A stretch of DNA of 27,360 nucleotides, from positions 1 through 27,360 of the forward strand of contig JAEWYW010000029.1 in assembly GCA_023458535.1 (NCBI GenBank), in the 5' to 3' direction. The notes under the pieces were generated by a model. It was given only the letters and a program-made list of their open reading frames with translations. It was not told where the DNA came from and did no database searches. Shown one piece after another: positions 15,206 to 22,731 of this stretch. Every line of letters starts with the position of its first letter. Positions within the stretch are counted from its first letter, which is position 1. The position numbers and the translations under genes are program-made. Origin of the DNA: Bacteroidota bacterium (GTDB lineage: Bacteria > Bacteroidota > Bacteroidia > Flavobacteriales > Weeksellaceae).

Positions 15206-15775
15206 ATGAATAAAAACATAAAGCTGGTTATTGCAGCAACTTTAATAGGGTTAGGAATTTACATGATGTTTTTCACCCGAGAGCTCGGCTGGGGAATTGT
15301 TGTGTTTTTACTTTCTGCTGTACCTATCTTCCTGTATTTTAAGAATGAATATATTTTGTTGGCTTTTTGGCAGCTAAGAAAGCAAAATATGGAAAAAGCG
15401 GCGGTGTGGTTAACAAAAATCACGAATTACAAAAGTCAGCTTCAGAAAAAGCAGTATGGTTATTTTCACTATTTACAAGGTCTGACATTGGCTCAGGACA
15501 ATCCTGCTAAGGTAGAGCCTTTGATGAAAAAGGCTTTGGAATATGGATTAAATATGAAGCATGATAGAGCGATGGCAACATTAAATTTGGCAGCAACTGC
15601 AATTTCTAAAGGAAGGAAACAAGAAGGACAAAAACTCTTGGAGGAAGCAAAAAGATTGGATTCTGCAGGAATGATGACCGATCAAATAAAAATGATGAAA
15701 GATCAACTGAAAATGCCTTCTATGCAAAAGCACGTTCACAATCCCCATATGAGAAATAGAGGGAAATTTTTCTAA
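15206..15775 (+). CDS. Membrane protein with TPR-like cytoplasmic domain, function unknown
   Basis: A 189-residue protein not tied to a characterised family. Two membrane helices lie at about residues 7-24 and 28-46 with a short Arg/Glu turn between. A helical region of about 45-160 has TPR-like spacing: AFWQLRKQNMEKAAVWLTKI, YFHYLQGLTLAQDNPAKVEPLMKKALEYG, and ATLNLAATAISKGRKQEGQKLLEEAKRL. The C-terminus is Met-, His- and basic-rich (MQKHVHNPHMRNRGKFF). This suggests an inner-membrane scaffold with its TPR domain in the cytoplasm. It has its own promoter and terminator, so it is probably monocistronic. Confidence 0.8.
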   Translation: MNKNIKLVIAATLIGLGIYMMFFTRELGWGIVVFLLSAVPIFLYFKNEYILLAFWQLRKQNMEKAAVWLTKITNYKSQLQKKQYGYFHYLQGLTLAQDNPAKVEPLMKKALEYGLNMKHDRAMATLNLAATAISKGRKQEGQKLLEEAKRLDSAGMMTDQIKMMKDQLKMPSMQKHVHNPHMRNRGKFF

Positions 15776-15793
15776 ATACAGTTAATAAATATC

Positions 15794-15829
15794 AAAAAAT
15801 GCTTTTCAATTGTGGAAAGCATTTTTTTT
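15794..15829. terminator. Bidirectional terminator between convergent genes
   Basis: AAAAAATGCTTTTC (15794-15807) pairs with the stretch from 15814 to about 15827 around a 6-base loop, with one G-T pair, and is flanked by A and T runs. It separates the TPR-like gene from the opposing TRIC-family gene, whose stop codon it touches. Confidence 0.8.
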
Positions 15830-16469
15830 ATGATTCGTTGCTGTCGCTGTGAAGCGATCTGTCGTAGAATTTAGGCATTTGCCAATGGTATTTCACAGCT
15901 AAAGTTCTTATCAGTACAATGAGTAAAATTGTAGAAATCTGAATAAAAGTGTACGATAATTGGGTGTAATGCACTAACAATAAAAACATCGCTCCACCGA
16001 CGATGCAGGCTGTAGCATAAATCTCTTTTCTGAAAACCAATGGTATCCTGTTCAAGAGAATATCCCGGATAATTCCACCAAAGCAACCAGTAATAGTTCC
16101 TAGCGTAATGCAGATAATAGGATGCAGGTCTGCATTCATCCCTTTCTGAATACCGATGATGGTGAATAGTCCGAGTCCGAAACTATCGAAAATAAAGAGA
16201 GTTACTTTAAAATTCCTTTCAATGGATTTAAACAACATGGTGAGCACGCATGTGATGAAGATAAGCGAACACATCCATAAATCGTGCATCCAGAAGACAG
16301 GAACATCCAAAAGAAGGTCTCTTACTGTACCACCGCCCACAGAGGTTACAAATGCAATGATTAGCACGCCAAATGGATCGAGTCTTTTTTGCATGGCTGC
16401 AAAAGTTCCCGACATGGCGAAAGATATCGTCCCAAGGACTTCAATGATAAAATTAAACTGTTCGTGCAC
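15828..16469 (-). CDS. TRIC-family (UPF0126) membrane channel protein
   Basis: A 213-residue inner-membrane protein made of two repeated UPF0126 units of three helices each. Both carry the family's glycine-rich kink: VTSVGGGTVRDLLLD in the first half and ITGCFGGIIRDILLN in the second. These are the pore-helix motifs of prokaryotic TRIC channels, which form trimers and pass potassium. Some members have been annotated as glycine transporters. Translation probably begins at GTG (16467-16469), because an in-frame stop lies two codons upstream and no earlier ATG exists. It lies downstream of coaD but 94 bases away, with no clear shared promoter. Confidence 0.88.
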   Translation of the reverse strand: MHEQFNFIIEVLGTISFAMSGTFAAMQKRLDPFGVLIIAFVTSVGGGTVRDLLLDVPVFWMHDLWMCSLIFITCVLTMLFKSIERNFKVTLFIFDSFGLGLFTIIGIQKGMNADLHPIICITLGTITGCFGGIIRDILLNRIPLVFRKEIYATACIVGGAMFLLLVHYTQLSYTFIQISTILLIVLIRTLAVKYHWQMPKFYDRSLHSDSNES

Positions 16470-16563
16470 TGGTTAGAAGGGTTTTGGGGAAAGATAGTAG
16501 ATGTTGGAGTGGCAAGATTTAAACATTCGACAATCCCCTGCAACCCACAAACTACTAACTATT

Positions 16564-17022
16564 TTAAACTCTTACCGAATCAGGAACCAAAAGTTCATAT
16601 TCCCCTTTATGGGTGATGATTTCGCGAACGATACTTGAACTGATGAATGATTTCCCTGAAGAAGTTAGCAAAAATACCGTTTCCAGTTTCTTGTGGGCAA
16701 GGGTTCTGTTGGTATGAGCAATGGCTTTTTCGAATTCAAAATCTGCTGGGTTTCTCAAGCCTCGAAGAATGTATTGTGCATTTTTCTTCAAACAATAATC
16801 TACAGTAAGACCTTCAAAATAATCCACTTCCACATTAGGAAATTCCGTGACAGAATTTTTAATGAATTCCATCCTTTTTTCCAGAGGAAACATATATTTT
16901 TTCTGGGAATTTTGTCCGATTGCAATAATGAGTTTATCAAATAGAGGAGCAGCCCTTTCAATTATATCATAGTGTCCTAAAGTAATAGGATCAAAAGATC
17001 CTGGGAAAACTGCAATTTTCAT
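16564..17022 (-). CDS. coaD: Phosphopantetheine adenylyltransferase
   Basis: A 152-residue nucleotidyltransferase that joins 4'-phosphopantetheine and ATP to give dephospho-CoA, the fourth step of CoA synthesis from pantothenate. The opening FPGSFDPITLGHYDII carries the T/HxGH nucleotide-binding motif. RGLRNPADFEFEKAIAHTNR and the C-terminal SFISSSIVRE motif are diagnostic. Length is normal. It is on the same strand as ddl, with 75 bases of mostly heptamer repeat between them, so co-transcription from the ddl promoter is likely. Confidence 0.95.
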   Translation of the reverse strand: MKIAVFPGSFDPITLGHYDIIERAAPLFDKLIIAIGQNSQKKYMFPLEKRMEFIKNSVTEFPNVEVDYFEGLTVDYCLKKNAQYILRGLRNPADFEFEKAIAHTNRTLAHKKLETVFLLTSSGKSFISSSIVREIITHKGEYELLVPDSVRV

Positions 17023-17035
17023 TTATTATATTTAT

Positions 17036-17111
17036 GAATTACGAATTACGAATTAGTTTTGTCTAACTTCTAACTTCTAACTTCTAACTTCTAACTTCTA
17101 ACTTCTAACTT
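17036..17111. repeat. Two adjacent heptamer tandem repeats between coaD and ddl
   Basis: GAATTAC occurs about three times (17036-17055, the last unit imperfect). After seven bases, CTAACTT occurs seven times in perfect tandem (17063-17111). The second array covers the stop codon and last three residues of ddl, which are encoded by the repeat itself. Copy number of such arrays commonly varies by slippage. Confidence 0.95.
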
Positions 17112-18087
17112 TATTAAGTGCTTTTTCAACTTCGTTGCCACAAAGGTCTTTAATGGATATGCCATAGATTTTTGCCTGTTGAGGTAAGATGCTAGCCGGT
17201 GAAAACCCTGGATTGGTGTTCATCTCCAACATATATGGTGTTCCCTTCATAATAATGTATTCACTTCTTGAAAAACCGCTCATTCCCAAAGATTCGTATG
17301 CTTTTTTAGCAATTTCCTCCACTTTTATTCTTGTAGCATCATCTATCCTTGCTGGGGTAATTTCTTCCGAGGCACCTTCGTATTTGGCTTCATAATCAAA
17401 GAATTCATTTTTTGATACTATTTCCGTAATTCCCAAAACAATGGTTTCACCTTTATAATCGATTACGCCCACGGAAACTTCAGTTCCATCTAAGAAGCTT
17501 TCAATCAAAACTTCATCATCTTCTTTAAAGGCGACTTCCAATGCTGCCTTCAATTCAGATTTTTCTTTCACTTTAGAAATTCCCAAAGAAGAGCCGCTTT
17601 GGTTGGGTTTTACGAAAAGTGGCAGTTTGAGAGTATCCACTACTTCATCTTCATTTATGGTCTCTCCTTTCCGGATGTAAATGCTTTGCGCTGATGTGAT
17701 ACCGTACTTCGATAAAACAGCTAAAGTATCCTTTTTATTAAAGGTTAATGCGCTTTGGTAAAAATCGCAACCTGTATACGTTTGTCCTATAGTATCCCAA
17801 TAAGCTTGAAGAATACCGTTTTCACCAGGCGTTCCGTGGATAATATTAAAACATACATCAAACTTTAAAGTTTCATTTTGATGTTCCACTGTAAAATCTG
17901 CTTTGTTGATCGGTAGCTTTTGCTCGTCTTCAGTAAGAAAATACCATTCGTCTTTCAAAACCACTACTTTATATACGTTATAAAGATCTCTATCCAGAGA
18001 ATCGTAAATTAACTGTCCGCTTTTAAGAGAAACTACATATTCATCAGAATATCCTCCCATCACTACGGCAACATTCTTTTTGCTCAT
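17098..18087 (-). CDS. ddl: D-alanine--D-alanine ligase
   Basis: A 329-residue ATP-grasp ligase that joins two D-alanines for the peptidoglycan stem peptide. Visible blocks are VVMGGYSDEYVVSLKSG at the N-terminus, HGTPGENGILQAYWD (the HGxxGE/DG motif), KPNQSGSSLGISKVK (ATP loop) and YMLEMNTNPGFSPASILPQQAK (metal and substrate residues). The last residues VRS and the stop codon come from the CTAACTT heptamer array, so the extreme C-terminus is not conserved sequence. A -7 box 20 bases before the start serves the ddl-coaD transcript. The divergent neighbour is a PASTA protein, also peptidoglycan-linked. Confidence 0.95.
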   Translation of the reverse strand: MSKKNVAVVMGGYSDEYVVSLKSGQLIYDSLDRDLYNVYKVVVLKDEWYFLTEDEQKLPINKADFTVEHQNETLKFDVCFNIIHGTPGENGILQAYWDTIGQTYTGCDFYQSALTFNKKDTLAVLSKYGITSAQSIYIRKGETINEDEVVDTLKLPLFVKPNQSGSSLGISKVKEKSELKAALEVAFKEDDEVLIESFLDGTEVSVGVIDYKGETIVLGITEIVSKNEFFDYEAKYEGASEEITPARIDDATRIKVEEIAKKAYESLGMSGFSRSEYIIMKGTPYMLEMNTNPGFSPASILPQQAKIYGISIKDLCGNEVEKALNKVRS

Positions 18088-18107
18088 TGTTTATTGATAT
18101 AGTATGG

Positions 18108-18115
18108 CAAATTTA
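18108..18115 (-). promoter_or_regulatory. Candidate -7 box for ddl-coaD
   Basis: The minus strand reads TAAATTTG, a TAnnTTTG match, 20 bases before the ddl ATG. No TTG at the right upstream spacing was found. It is divergent from the PASTA promoter at 18207. Confidence 0.45.
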
Positions 18116-18206
18116 ATAATTTTATAAGATGAAAGAGGAGATTTGTATTTTTTTTAGAATCTAAAGGATTTTGCATGGGCAAAAATTAAATTTTAAAATT
18201 ATTAAC

Positions 18207-18214
18207 TATATTTG
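18207..18214 (+). promoter_or_regulatory. Candidate -7 box for the PASTA gene
   Basis: TATATTTG matches TAnnTTTG, 26 bases before the ATG at 18241. The -33 TTG is not at the usual distance. Confidence 0.45.
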
Positions 18215-18240
18215 CCCTTATAATTTAAGTAAGTTACAGG

Positions 18241-19344
18241 ATGTTTAAATCACTTTTCAATTGGAAAGTTTTAGTTAACTTGTTAGTAGCCATAGGTATT
18301 TTTATAGGTTTAGTATGGCTTACATTTCGTTGGTTAGAATACCATACCCATCACGGTCAGGAAATTCCTGTTCCTAACGTTATCAATAGATCTGTGCAGG
18401 ATGCAGTAAAGATTTTAGATGATGTAGGGCTCGATTATGAAATTGACAGTGCAAAGTATGATCCTAAATATAAGCCTCTACAAGTACTTCAAGTATCACC
18501 AGTTCCAGGTTCAAGAGTAAAAGATGGCAGGTCTATTTATTTAAAAGTGAACCCTAGAACTTGGCCAAAAGTGATAGTTCCGGACGTCCTTAACAAATAT
18601 TCTGGCTTGGCGTATCAGCGTTTAGAACAGGTTGGTCTTAAGGTAGGTGACACTATTTTTGAACCGAGCATTCAAAAAGATGCAGTGATTAGAATGATGA
18701 TGAAAGGTAGGGAGGTGAAGCCAGGTGATCAGTTAGCAAGATTTACCATTATAGATTTGGTGATAGGAACTGGCCCTATGAGAAATATCTCGGTACCGAA
18801 TGTTGTTGGATTAACGGTGAAAGAAGCTAAAGTAGTTATTGCAAGAAGCTTGTTCGAAGTGGGATTGGTAGAATATGAAGATGGCGGACAAAGTGATTCT
18901 GATATCGTGTACTTCCAAGATCCAGCATATGGTGATTTGCGAGACCAGGGTATGCAGATTGATTTGTGGGCGAGTAAGAAAACACCAGCAGAAATGCAGG
19001 GCAAAATTAATCAGTTAAATTCTATCTACAGGGTGAAAGTGGATACAACGTTGCCGCCGATTCGTTATGAAGAGGTGCCAATGTACAGTGATCCAGACGC
19101 AGAATATATTCCGCCACCACCTGCAGCTCCACCAAAAGTGGAAACGCCTAAGACGGAAGCCCCGAAAACAAATAATCCACAAAAAACTCCTACAACAACG
19201 CCATCTGCCGCACCGAAGACCAGCTCTTCAACACCAGCAAAAACAGATGCCAAACCAAAAACAGGAGCAAACAATACAAGCACAACTCCTAAACCAAGCT
19301 CAACGCAGGATAAGCCTAAGCCTAAAAAGGTAGTTGTAGAATAA
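18241..19344 (+). CDS. Membrane-anchored PASTA-domain protein
   Basis: A 367-residue protein with a short cytoplasmic start, one membrane helix (about residues 10-31), then three PASTA domains at roughly 40-105, 108-178 and 182-245. Each opens with a Val-Pro-Asn/Asp-Val signature: VPNVINRSVQDA, VPDVLNKYSG and VPNVVGLTVKEA. A low-complexity tail of about 100 residues rich in Pro, Thr and Lys follows. PASTA domains bind uncrosslinked peptidoglycan in serine/threonine kinases and penicillin-binding proteins. No kinase or transpeptidase domain is present here. The position opposite ddl supports a wall-related job, perhaps as a periplasmic sensor or scaffold. The disordered tail could span or touch the wall. 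Confidence 0.9.
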   Translation: MFKSLFNWKVLVNLLVAIGIFIGLVWLTFRWLEYHTHHGQEIPVPNVINRSVQDAVKILDDVGLDYEIDSAKYDPKYKPLQVLQVSPVPGSRVKDGRSIYLKVNPRTWPKVIVPDVLNKYSGLAYQRLEQVGLKVGDTIFEPSIQKDAVIRMMMKGREVKPGDQLARFTIIDLVIGTGPMRNISVPNVVGLTVKEAKVVIARSLFEVGLVEYEDGGQSDSDIVYFQDPAYGDLRDQGMQIDLWASKKTPAEMQGKINQLNSIYRVKVDTTLPPIRYEEVPMYSDPDAEYIPPPPAAPPKVETPKTEAPKTNNPQKTPTTTPSAAPKTSSSTPAKTDAKPKTGANNTSTTPKPSSTQDKPKPKKVVVE

Positions 19345-19366
19345 TAAAAAAATAAATACTTCCAAG

Positions 19367-19395
19367 AGCTTCAACTATAAACGTTGAAGCTTTTT
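19367..19395 (+). terminator. Terminator between PASTA gene and pseudouridine synthase
   Basis: AGCTTCAAC (19367-19375) pairs with GTTGAAGCT (19383-19391) around a 7-base loop, followed by TTTT. It lies between two genes on the same strand, so the second may depend on read-through or an undetected promoter. Confidence 0.75.
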
Positions 19396-19411
19396 ATTTA
19401 AATTACAGAGC

Positions 19412-20476
19412 ATGAACGAGGATAATGAAGAATTTTTTGAAGAAGACTTGGTAACGGGAAATCCTATTGATATAGATGAAGAAACAGCGGAGTTGTATGA
19501 GCATCTTAATTTAATAGTAGATCCTAAACAAGAACCTTTGCGTATCGATAAATTTTTACTGATTCACAGGCAAAATTCATCAAGGAATAAGATCTCACAA
19601 ACATGTAGGGCAGGGAACGTTGTCGTGAATGGAACTCCCGTGAAACAGAACTACAGAGTAAAACCTGGAGATCAAATTTCGGTGCTCTTAACCCGTCCAC
19701 CCAGAGAAAATGTTATCATTCCACAAGATATTCCTATCAATATTATATACGAAGATGAAGATTTAGTCGTTGTAGATAAGAATGCAGGTATGGTTGTGCA
19801 CCCAGGCTTTGGAAATTGGGATGGAACCTTGGTGAATGCCTTAGCTTATCACTTTCAAAAAAATGGTGAAAAGTCAGATTTAGATAGAGTAGGACTCGTT
19901 CACCGTATCGATAAAGATACATCCGGACTTTTGGTGATTGCTAAAAATGAATATGCACTCAGTTTTTTAGCCAAGCAGTTTTTTGACAGAACAACCAAGC
20001 GTTTATACTGGGCTTTTGTTTGGGGTAATCCTCAAGAAGATGAAGGAACCATTAGTGGTCATATAGGAAGACACATGAAAAACAGAATGCAAATGGCAGT
20101 TTATGAAGATGGAAGTCAGGGTAAACATGCCGTTACTCATTATAAAGTGATTGAAAGGTTTAAATACATGACTTGGGTAGAATGCAAGCTGGAAACAGGG
20201 CGAACCCACCAGATCAGGGCACACTTTAAACACATTGGTCATAATTTATTTAATGATGAAAGATATGAAGGACATACACCTTTGAGGGGTGTTAACTTAC
20301 CGAAATACAAACACTTCATTAAAAATGTATTTGAAATTTTGCCAAGACATGCTCTACATGCACACACCCTTGGCTTTATTCATCCTACAACTAAAAAGGA
20401 AATGTATTTCGAAAGTCCAATGCCTGCAGATATGGATGAGGCTGTAAAAAAATGGAGAAATTATTTAGAAAATTGA
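19412..20476 (+). CDS. rluD: RluA/RluD-family 23S rRNA pseudouridine synthase
   Basis: A 354-residue pseudouridine synthase that isomerises uridines in large-subunit rRNA. An acidic N-terminus (about 35 residues) precedes an S4 RNA-binding domain (LRIDKFLLIHRQNSSRNKIS, near residues 45-105). The catalytic domain follows, with Asp167 in VGLVHRIDKDTSGLLVIAK. The blocks ETGRTHQIRAHFKHIGH and LPRHALHAHTLGF are typical of RluD-like enzymes. Length is slightly above E. coli RluD because of the acidic extension. Exact target positions cannot be read from sequence. The PASTA-rluD adjacency recurs in flavobacteria as far as I recall. Confidence 0.9.
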   Translation: MNEDNEEFFEEDLVTGNPIDIDEETAELYEHLNLIVDPKQEPLRIDKFLLIHRQNSSRNKISQTCRAGNVVVNGTPVKQNYRVKPGDQISVLLTRPPRENVIIPQDIPINIIYEDEDLVVVDKNAGMVVHPGFGNWDGTLVNALAYHFQKNGEKSDLDRVGLVHRIDKDTSGLLVIAKNEYALSFLAKQFFDRTTKRLYWAFVWGNPQEDEGTISGHIGRHMKNRMQMAVYEDGSQGKHAVTHYKVIERFKYMTWVECKLETGRTHQIRAHFKHIGHNLFNDERYEGHTPLRGVNLPKYKHFIKNVFEILPRHALHAHTLGFIHPTTKKEMYFESPMPADMDEAVKKWRNYLEN

Positions 20477-20504
20477 AAATATATTAAGAAATTTTTTATA
20501 TTTG
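20473..20504 (+). promoter_or_regulatory. Bacteroidota-type promoter for the PorP/SprF gene
   Basis: TTG (20473-20475) is followed by 21 bases and TATATTTG (20497-20504), a full match to TTG-N17-23-TAnnTTTG. The -33 element overlaps the stop codon of the pseudouridine synthase gene. The -7 box ends 23 bases before the ATG at 20528. Confidence 0.6.
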
Positions 20505-20527
20505 TTGAACTGAAATCAAGATTTGTT

Positions 20528-21478
20528 ATGAGAAAACTATATGCTATAGTATGTTTGGCCCTATTATCTAATGCATACAAAGCACAAGAATCTTTACCAT
20601 ATTATCAGCAGTATCTTTTGGATGGTGAGTTCTTGTTTAACCCAGCACAATACGGAAAGACCGACTATGTGCAGTTAAACGCTAATTATCAACAACAATT
20701 TTCAAAGTTTAGTGAGTCGCCTAATGTACAGTCTTTAGGGATTAATGCTAATATCTTTGATAGAGTAGGTGCAGGACTTTCTGTGTTCAGAGACAGTAAC
20801 GGTCCTATTTCTGCAGGAGGTATTACGGCGGGAGCTTCTTATTTTATCCCACTGAGTAGTGAGGGAGAGAGAAAAGACCAATTTTCATTCGGTACTAGTG
20901 TTAATTTCTATAACATGAATTTTGATTATACAAAAATTAATGTTGAAGATCTTAGCGACCCATTATTATACGGACAAGAAGGTAACATCTTTATGGTATA
21001 TGCTAACTTTGGTTTAGCAGCAACGTATAGAAATATTTTTGCTTCGGCATCGGTTAACGATATTGCTTTAACAAGTGATGAAGCAATTACTAACGGTATT
21101 GAACCTTCACCTATCAAGATTTTCTTAAACTTAGGTTATGACTGGCATTTTGGAGACAATATGTATGTAAGTCCGTCTGTATTAGTAAACCTTAATACGA
21201 ATTCTACTAGAATGATTGACTATAACTTAATGGGGACATTCTACAACGAAATCAATTCATTCTCTTTAGGTGCGAGTTTCAGATCGGTGCAGAACAGATT
21301 TGATAATCAAAGTTTAGCAATTGCGCCAGTTGTAAAATTGAGATTCAACCAGTTTATGGTGGGTGCTACCTACAACATTGGTTTATCTGATATTCAAACC
21401 TATGGTGGAAACTCTTTCATGTTAAGTGTTGGATATAACTTCGATAACTTTATCAATAGAAGAGGATTTAGATACTAA
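20528..21478 (+). CDS. PorP/SprF-family type IX secretion outer-membrane protein
   Basis: A 316-residue outer-membrane beta-barrel protein of the PorP/SprF family. A signal peptide ends near NAYKAQ. The family hallmark follows: LPYYQQYLLDGEFLFNPAQYG, then alternating strands and a C-terminal aromatic-ended strand (NRRGFRY). PorP/SprF proteins work with the type IX secretion system, and many flavobacteria carry several paralogues paired with specific large adhesins such as SprB. No adhesin or other type IX gene lies in this window, so this is probably an isolated paralogue. It has its own promoter and terminator. Confidence 0.88.
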   Translation: MRKLYAIVCLALLSNAYKAQESLPYYQQYLLDGEFLFNPAQYGKTDYVQLNANYQQQFSKFSESPNVQSLGINANIFDRVGAGLSVFRDSNGPISAGGITAGASYFIPLSSEGERKDQFSFGTSVNFYNMNFDYTKINVEDLSDPLLYGQEGNIFMVYANFGLAATYRNIFASASVNDIALTSDEAITNGIEPSPIKIFLNLGYDWHFGDNMYVSPSVLVNLNTNSTRMIDYNLMGTFYNEINSFSLGASFRSVQNRFDNQSLAIAPVVKLRFNQFMVGATYNIGLSDIQTYGGNSFMLSVGYNFDNFINRRGFRY

Positions 21479-21494
21479 TATCATTTAAAAATAA

Positions 21495-21502
21495 TAAATT
21501 TG
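21495..21502 (+). promoter_or_regulatory. Candidate -7 box inside the porP-hemW junction
   Basis: TAAATTTG matches TAnnTTTG and touches the 5' arm of the porP terminator. A transcript begun from it would start about 5-7 bases downstream, within the hairpin's first arm, so the hairpin could not form in that RNA. No -33 TTG was found. Confidence 0.3.
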
Positions 21503-21530
21503 AGCTCTGATTTTTTTCAGGGCTTTTTTT
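21503..21530 (+). terminator. porP terminator directly abutting the hemW start
   Basis: AGCTCTGA (21503-21510) pairs with TCAGGGCT (21517-21524) with one G-T pair, followed by a T run that ends exactly at the hemW ATG (21531). It probably ends the porP transcript. Confidence 0.75.
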
Positions 21531-22655
21531 ATGATTTATATTCACATTCCTTTTTGCAAACAAAAATGCAGCTACTGCAACTTTCATTTTTCCACATCTC
21601 TGAAGTACAAGGAAGAAATGATTGCTTCTATTAAAAAGGAGATATTGTTAAGAAAAGATGAGCTCAAACATAAAAAACTGCAGTCATTATATTTTGGCGG
21701 TGGTACCCCATCTATATTGGGTGTGGATGAATTAAAAAGTATTATAGATGAGGTTTTAAAGTATTTTACTTTTCAGGAAGATATTGAAATTACATTAGAA
21801 GCTAATCCCGATGATTTGGACAAAACTTTTTTAAAAGAACTCTCTACATCACACGTCAACAGGCTTTCAATAGGAACGCAAAGTTTTTTTGAGGAAGATC
21901 TAAAACTGATGAATCGTGCGCATTCCTCATCACAGGCTGAGGATTCTATCAAAAGAGCACAGGATTTTGGTTTTGAAAATCTTAGTATTGATCTAATTTA
22001 TGGTTCACCCACCTCAAATTTTGAAATCTGGAAACAGAACCTGCAAAAGGCTGTAGATTTACAGGTACCTCATATTTCTTCATATGCATTAACCGTCGAA
22101 CCCAAGACTGCACTGGAAAATTGGATTTCCAAAGGCAAAATACAGTCACCACAAGAATCAGAGCAAAATCAGGAGTTTTATTTTATGTCCGATTTTTTAA
22201 AAGAAAAGGGTTTTGAACATTATGAAATTTCCAATTTCGCAAAATCAGGATTTCACTCCAAACATAATTCCGCCTATTGGCAGTATAAAGAATATTTAGG
22301 AATTGGTCCTTCTGCTCATTCCTACAACGGTCAATCCTCGCGCAGCTGGAATGTTGCCAATAACCAACAATACATCAAAAATTTGCAGCAAAACCTTCTT
22401 CCCAAAGAAACAGAAATTCTTACCGAAAAAGAGAAATTCAATGAAATGATGATGATAGGTTTGAGAACCATTTGGGGATTTGATATCAGCAGTTTTACTA
22501 AAGATTTTTCTGATGAAGTTATTCAGCATTTTAACAAGGAAACTTCTCTAAAATTACAAGAAGGGATGTTAATGATCGAAAACCAGCATCTTAAAATTCC
22601 AGAAAAGCATTGGTTTCTAGCAGATGGTATCGCATCCGACCTTTTTATCATATAA
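21531..22655 (+). CDS. hemW: HemW-type radical SAM heme chaperone
   Basis: A 374-residue radical SAM protein of the HemW group, formerly annotated as oxygen-independent coproporphyrinogen oxidase. The 4Fe-4S site is Cys9-x3-Cys13-x2-Cys16 in CKQKCSYCNFH, starting at the ninth residue as in HemW. The phenylalanine after the cluster loop and the absence of the extra N-terminal region of true HemN support HemW. HemW proteins bind heme and insert it into respiratory enzymes. Other blocks are YFGGGTPS, NRLSIGTQSF and FEHYEISNFAK. The ATG directly follows a terminator T run, so its transcription start is uncertain. Confidence 0.88.
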   Translation: MIYIHIPFCKQKCSYCNFHFSTSLKYKEEMIASIKKEILLRKDELKHKKLQSLYFGGGTPSILGVDELKSIIDEVLKYFTFQEDIEITLEANPDDLDKTFLKELSTSHVNRLSIGTQSFFEEDLKLMNRAHSSSQAEDSIKRAQDFGFENLSIDLIYGSPTSNFEIWKQNLQKAVDLQVPHISSYALTVEPKTALENWISKGKIQSPQESEQNQEFYFMSDFLKEKGFEHYEISNFAKSGFHSKHNSAYWQYKEYLGIGPSAHSYNGQSSRSWNVANNQQYIKNLQQNLLPKETEILTEKEKFNEMMMIGLRTIWGFDISSFTKDFSDEVIQHFNKETSLKLQEGMLMIENQHLKIPEKHWFLADGIASDLFII

Positions 22656-22670
22656 ACTCGTTTGAGGTAA

Positions 22671-22684
22671 AATTGTATACAATT
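22671..22684. promoter_or_regulatory. 14-bp perfect palindrome upstream of murI, possible operator
   Basis: AATTGTATACAATT is its own reverse complement and shares its last two bases with the -33 TTG of the murI promoter. The position suits a dimeric repressor or activator. About three such 14-mers would be expected by chance in a window of this AT content, so position is the main argument. Confidence 0.35.
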
Positions 22685-22713
22685 GGTACATTTAATTTAG
22701 TTCAGTATTTTTG
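22683..22713 (+). promoter_or_regulatory. Bacteroidota-type promoter for murI
   Basis: TTG (22683-22685), a 20-base spacer and TATTTTTG (22706-22713) match both elements of the consensus. The -7 box covers a possible TTG start codon at 22711, which argues against translation starting there. Confidence 0.6.
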
Positions 22714-22731
22714 CATAAAATTTCGACTCTT

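Noticed and set aside
16470..16563. Possible small RNA or tRNA in the coaD-TRIC gap
   Set aside because: No cloverleaf, TTCRA arm in context, or terminator could be made out; a minus-strand TATCTTTC near-match to a -7 box is not enough for a promoter call.
17036..17111. Tandem repeats considered as a CRISPR array
   Set aside because: Units are 7 bases with no spacers and no cas genes nearby.
19067..19333. Basic 88-residue frame within the PASTA gene and an antisense 72-residue frame over the same stretch
   Set aside because: Both are shadows of the Pro/Thr/Lys repeat-like tail of the PASTA protein.
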